Of a DNA stretch of 62,458 nucleotides, positions 61,569 through 62,458 are shown piece after piece. The translations under genes and the position numbers were made by a program. The stretch is from a bacterium (lineage in GTDB: Bacteria; Chloroflexota; Chloroflexia; Chloroflexales; Kallotenuaceae). The notes beneath the pieces were generated by a model. It was not told the DNA's origin. It worked only from the letters and a program-made list of their open reading frames with translations, and did not search any database. Each line of letters opens with the position of its first letter. The first letter of the stretch is position 1. The stretch is from NCBI GenBank assembly GCA_016781525.1, contig JADDQE010000016.1, positions 1 to 62,458 on the forward strand, given 5' to 3'.

Positions 61569-62458
61569 TTAGTTGAACTGCGGAATGACCTCCTCCGCAA
61601 ACTGCTGGATCGGCGCGGGATCGTACGCTACTCGGGGCATGTAGACGATAATGTAGTTCGCGCCCGCATCGATTACCGGCTTGAGCCGCTCGACGATCTG
61701 TTCAGATGTTCCAACCCAGAATGACTTGGAATACTCGTCGAAGGTCAAGTTCCGCCTCGCCTGAGCGGTTGCCGCCTCGGGGTCATCGCCGACCCCAATC
61801 AGATGCACGTTAACACTCGTTGACTTGATGATCTCGTCGTAGTTGCGACCGAGATCATCGCAATGGCGGCGCAAAATCTCGCACTTTTCGCGGACCACGT
61901 CGGGATTGCCGCCGCCAAAGTTACACGCGTTGGCGTATTGCGCCACAAGTTTCAGGGTAACCTTTTCGCCTCCACCGCCGATCCAGAAGGATGGGTGCGG
62001 CTTTTGCACTCCACGAGGCTCGTTTATTGGTTTGTCTATGGTGTAGTGCTTTCCATGGAACACCGGATACTCCTCGGTCCACATGGCATGAACGATCCGG
62101 CATGCCTCGCGAAACATTCGCATCCGTTCTGGAACTTCCGGGAAGCCATATCCATACGCGCGCCACTCGTGCTCATACCATCCCGCGCCCAGCCCGAACA
62201 ATAGCCGGCCGTGGCTCATTACGTCCACCGTTGAGGCCATTTTGGCAAGCAGGGCAGGATTGCGGTAACCGTTGCACGTCACCATTTGACCGATTTTGAC
62301 CCGCTTCGTATCCCGGGCAAGACCGGCTGTAATCGTCCATGCCTCGAAGCACGTTTCGATTTCGGGCGTTGGCACGGTATGAAAATGATCATACACCCAG
62401 ACAGAATCGAAGCCGCTGGCTTCGGCGACCTGCGCAGCTCGCGTCATCGCCTCATACT
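61569..62458 (-). CDS. LLM-class F420-dependent oxidoreductase (5' end beyond the window)
   Basis: At least 296 residues of a luciferase-like TIM-barrel oxidoreductase. The open frame continues to the window edge (YEAMTRAAQVAEASGFDSVW), and the true N-terminal strand is missing, so the gene begins outside. Motifs: VWVYDHFHTVPTPE, KIGQMVTCNGYRNPALLAKM, GLGAGWYEHEWRAYGYGFP, SFWIGGGGEKVTLKLVAQ and the C-terminal NYIIVYMPRVAYD. These are typical of F420-dependent class C and A enzymes. The substrate is unknown. It supports F420 use, along with the Ddn- and PPOX-type genes. Confidence 0.9.
   Translation of the reverse strand, partial: YEAMTRAAQVAEASGFDSVWVYDHFHTVPTPEIETCFEAWTITAGLARDTKRVKIGQMVTCNGYRNPALLAKMASTVDVMSHGRLLFGLGAGWYEHEWRAYGYGFPEVPERMRMFREACRIVHAMWTEEYPVFHGKHYTIDKPINEPRGVQKPHPSFWIGGGGEKVTLKLVAQYANACNFGGGNPDVVREKCEILRRHCDDLGRNYDEIIKSTSVNVHLIGVGDDPEAATAQARRNLTFDEYSKSFWVGTSEQIVERLKPVIDAGANYIIVYMPRVAYDPAPIQQFAEEVIPQFN

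Noticed and set aside
61321..61569. A minus-strand 82-codon frame downstream of the LLM gene
   Set aside because: No ribosome site, no recognisable domain, and it runs through the nested inverted repeat.
1..62458. CRISPR arrays, insertion sequences with terminal repeats, rRNA genes
   Set aside because: No regularly spaced direct repeats, no transposase motifs with inverted ends and no rRNA-like sequence were seen.

Overview
The window is a mid-to-high GC bacterial chromosome segment (roughly 57-60% by eye) with dense, mostly short operons. Gene content fits Chloroflexota: an ETF/acyl-CoA dehydrogenase beta-oxidation block, F420/FMN-type oxidoreductases (LLM class, deazaflavin-dependent nitroreductase family, PPOX fold), many glycoside hydrolases, a YfhO-type membrane protein, a HipA-like kinase with DUF3037, and a Tex protein. 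This is an inference from gene content. No rRNA is present, and the only tRNA sequence is a broken 3' end.

Layout. 1-2330 looks like the scar of an integrated element: the 3' half of a tRNA-Lys gene with its terminator, a decayed gene with a stop and a frameshift, a short membrane protein and an AT-richer single-domain response regulator. 2706-9000 holds separate housekeeping and envelope genes (epimerase, anti-sigma-type ATPase, DUF5654, a two-helix 51-aa protein, Kelch lipoprotein, PIG-L deacetylase, DEAD-box helicase). 9597-14576 carries tex and an acyl-CoA synthetase fused to a GNAT domain. 14731-20001 holds CBS proteins, a two-domain multicopper oxidase, a truncated receiver, and a PAS/GAF histidine kinase with its response regulator. 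The kinase has an in-frame amber codon.

20094-20298 is a compact minus-strand transcription unit: near-consensus promoter, 5' hairpin, perfect Shine-Dalgarno, 14-codon ORF, mutually exclusive inverted repeats and a strong intrinsic terminator. It is the best candidate here for something undescribed. 20295-28154 is a minus-strand series: small gene and enoyl-CoA hydratase, acyl-CoA dehydrogenase, EtfB, EtfA, an E2-like protein lacking both its lipoyl lysine and catalytic histidine, 6-phosphofructokinase, a hypothetical gene and a LysM lipoprotein.

28188-45209 is mixed: a GH2 enzyme, a carbamoyltransferase remnant, a ParB-like protein, a translationally coupled HipA-like/DUF3037/APH(6) operon, flippase-like and YfhO membrane proteins, a PLD-type synthase, and a sugar operon (Gfo/Idh dehydrogenase, DUF993, TIM-barrel isomerase) beside a PhyH dioxygenase. 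45622-51397 carries a PPOX protein, tyrosine recombinase, MgtC, a probably leaderless GDSL hydrolase, a CNNM/HlyC transporter and ribosomal protein L25. 51522-58443 has a truncated aminopeptidase tail, a GH43-GH2 operon divergent from a GH1-like gene, and threonine deaminase. 58583-62458 ends with an acyltransferase/beta-lactamase fusion and an LLM oxidoreductase that runs off the window.

Gene decay is a recurring theme: at least seven loci are truncated or disrupted. A short AT-rich motif, TACCGATAATC or a close variant, recurs in five intergenic regions.
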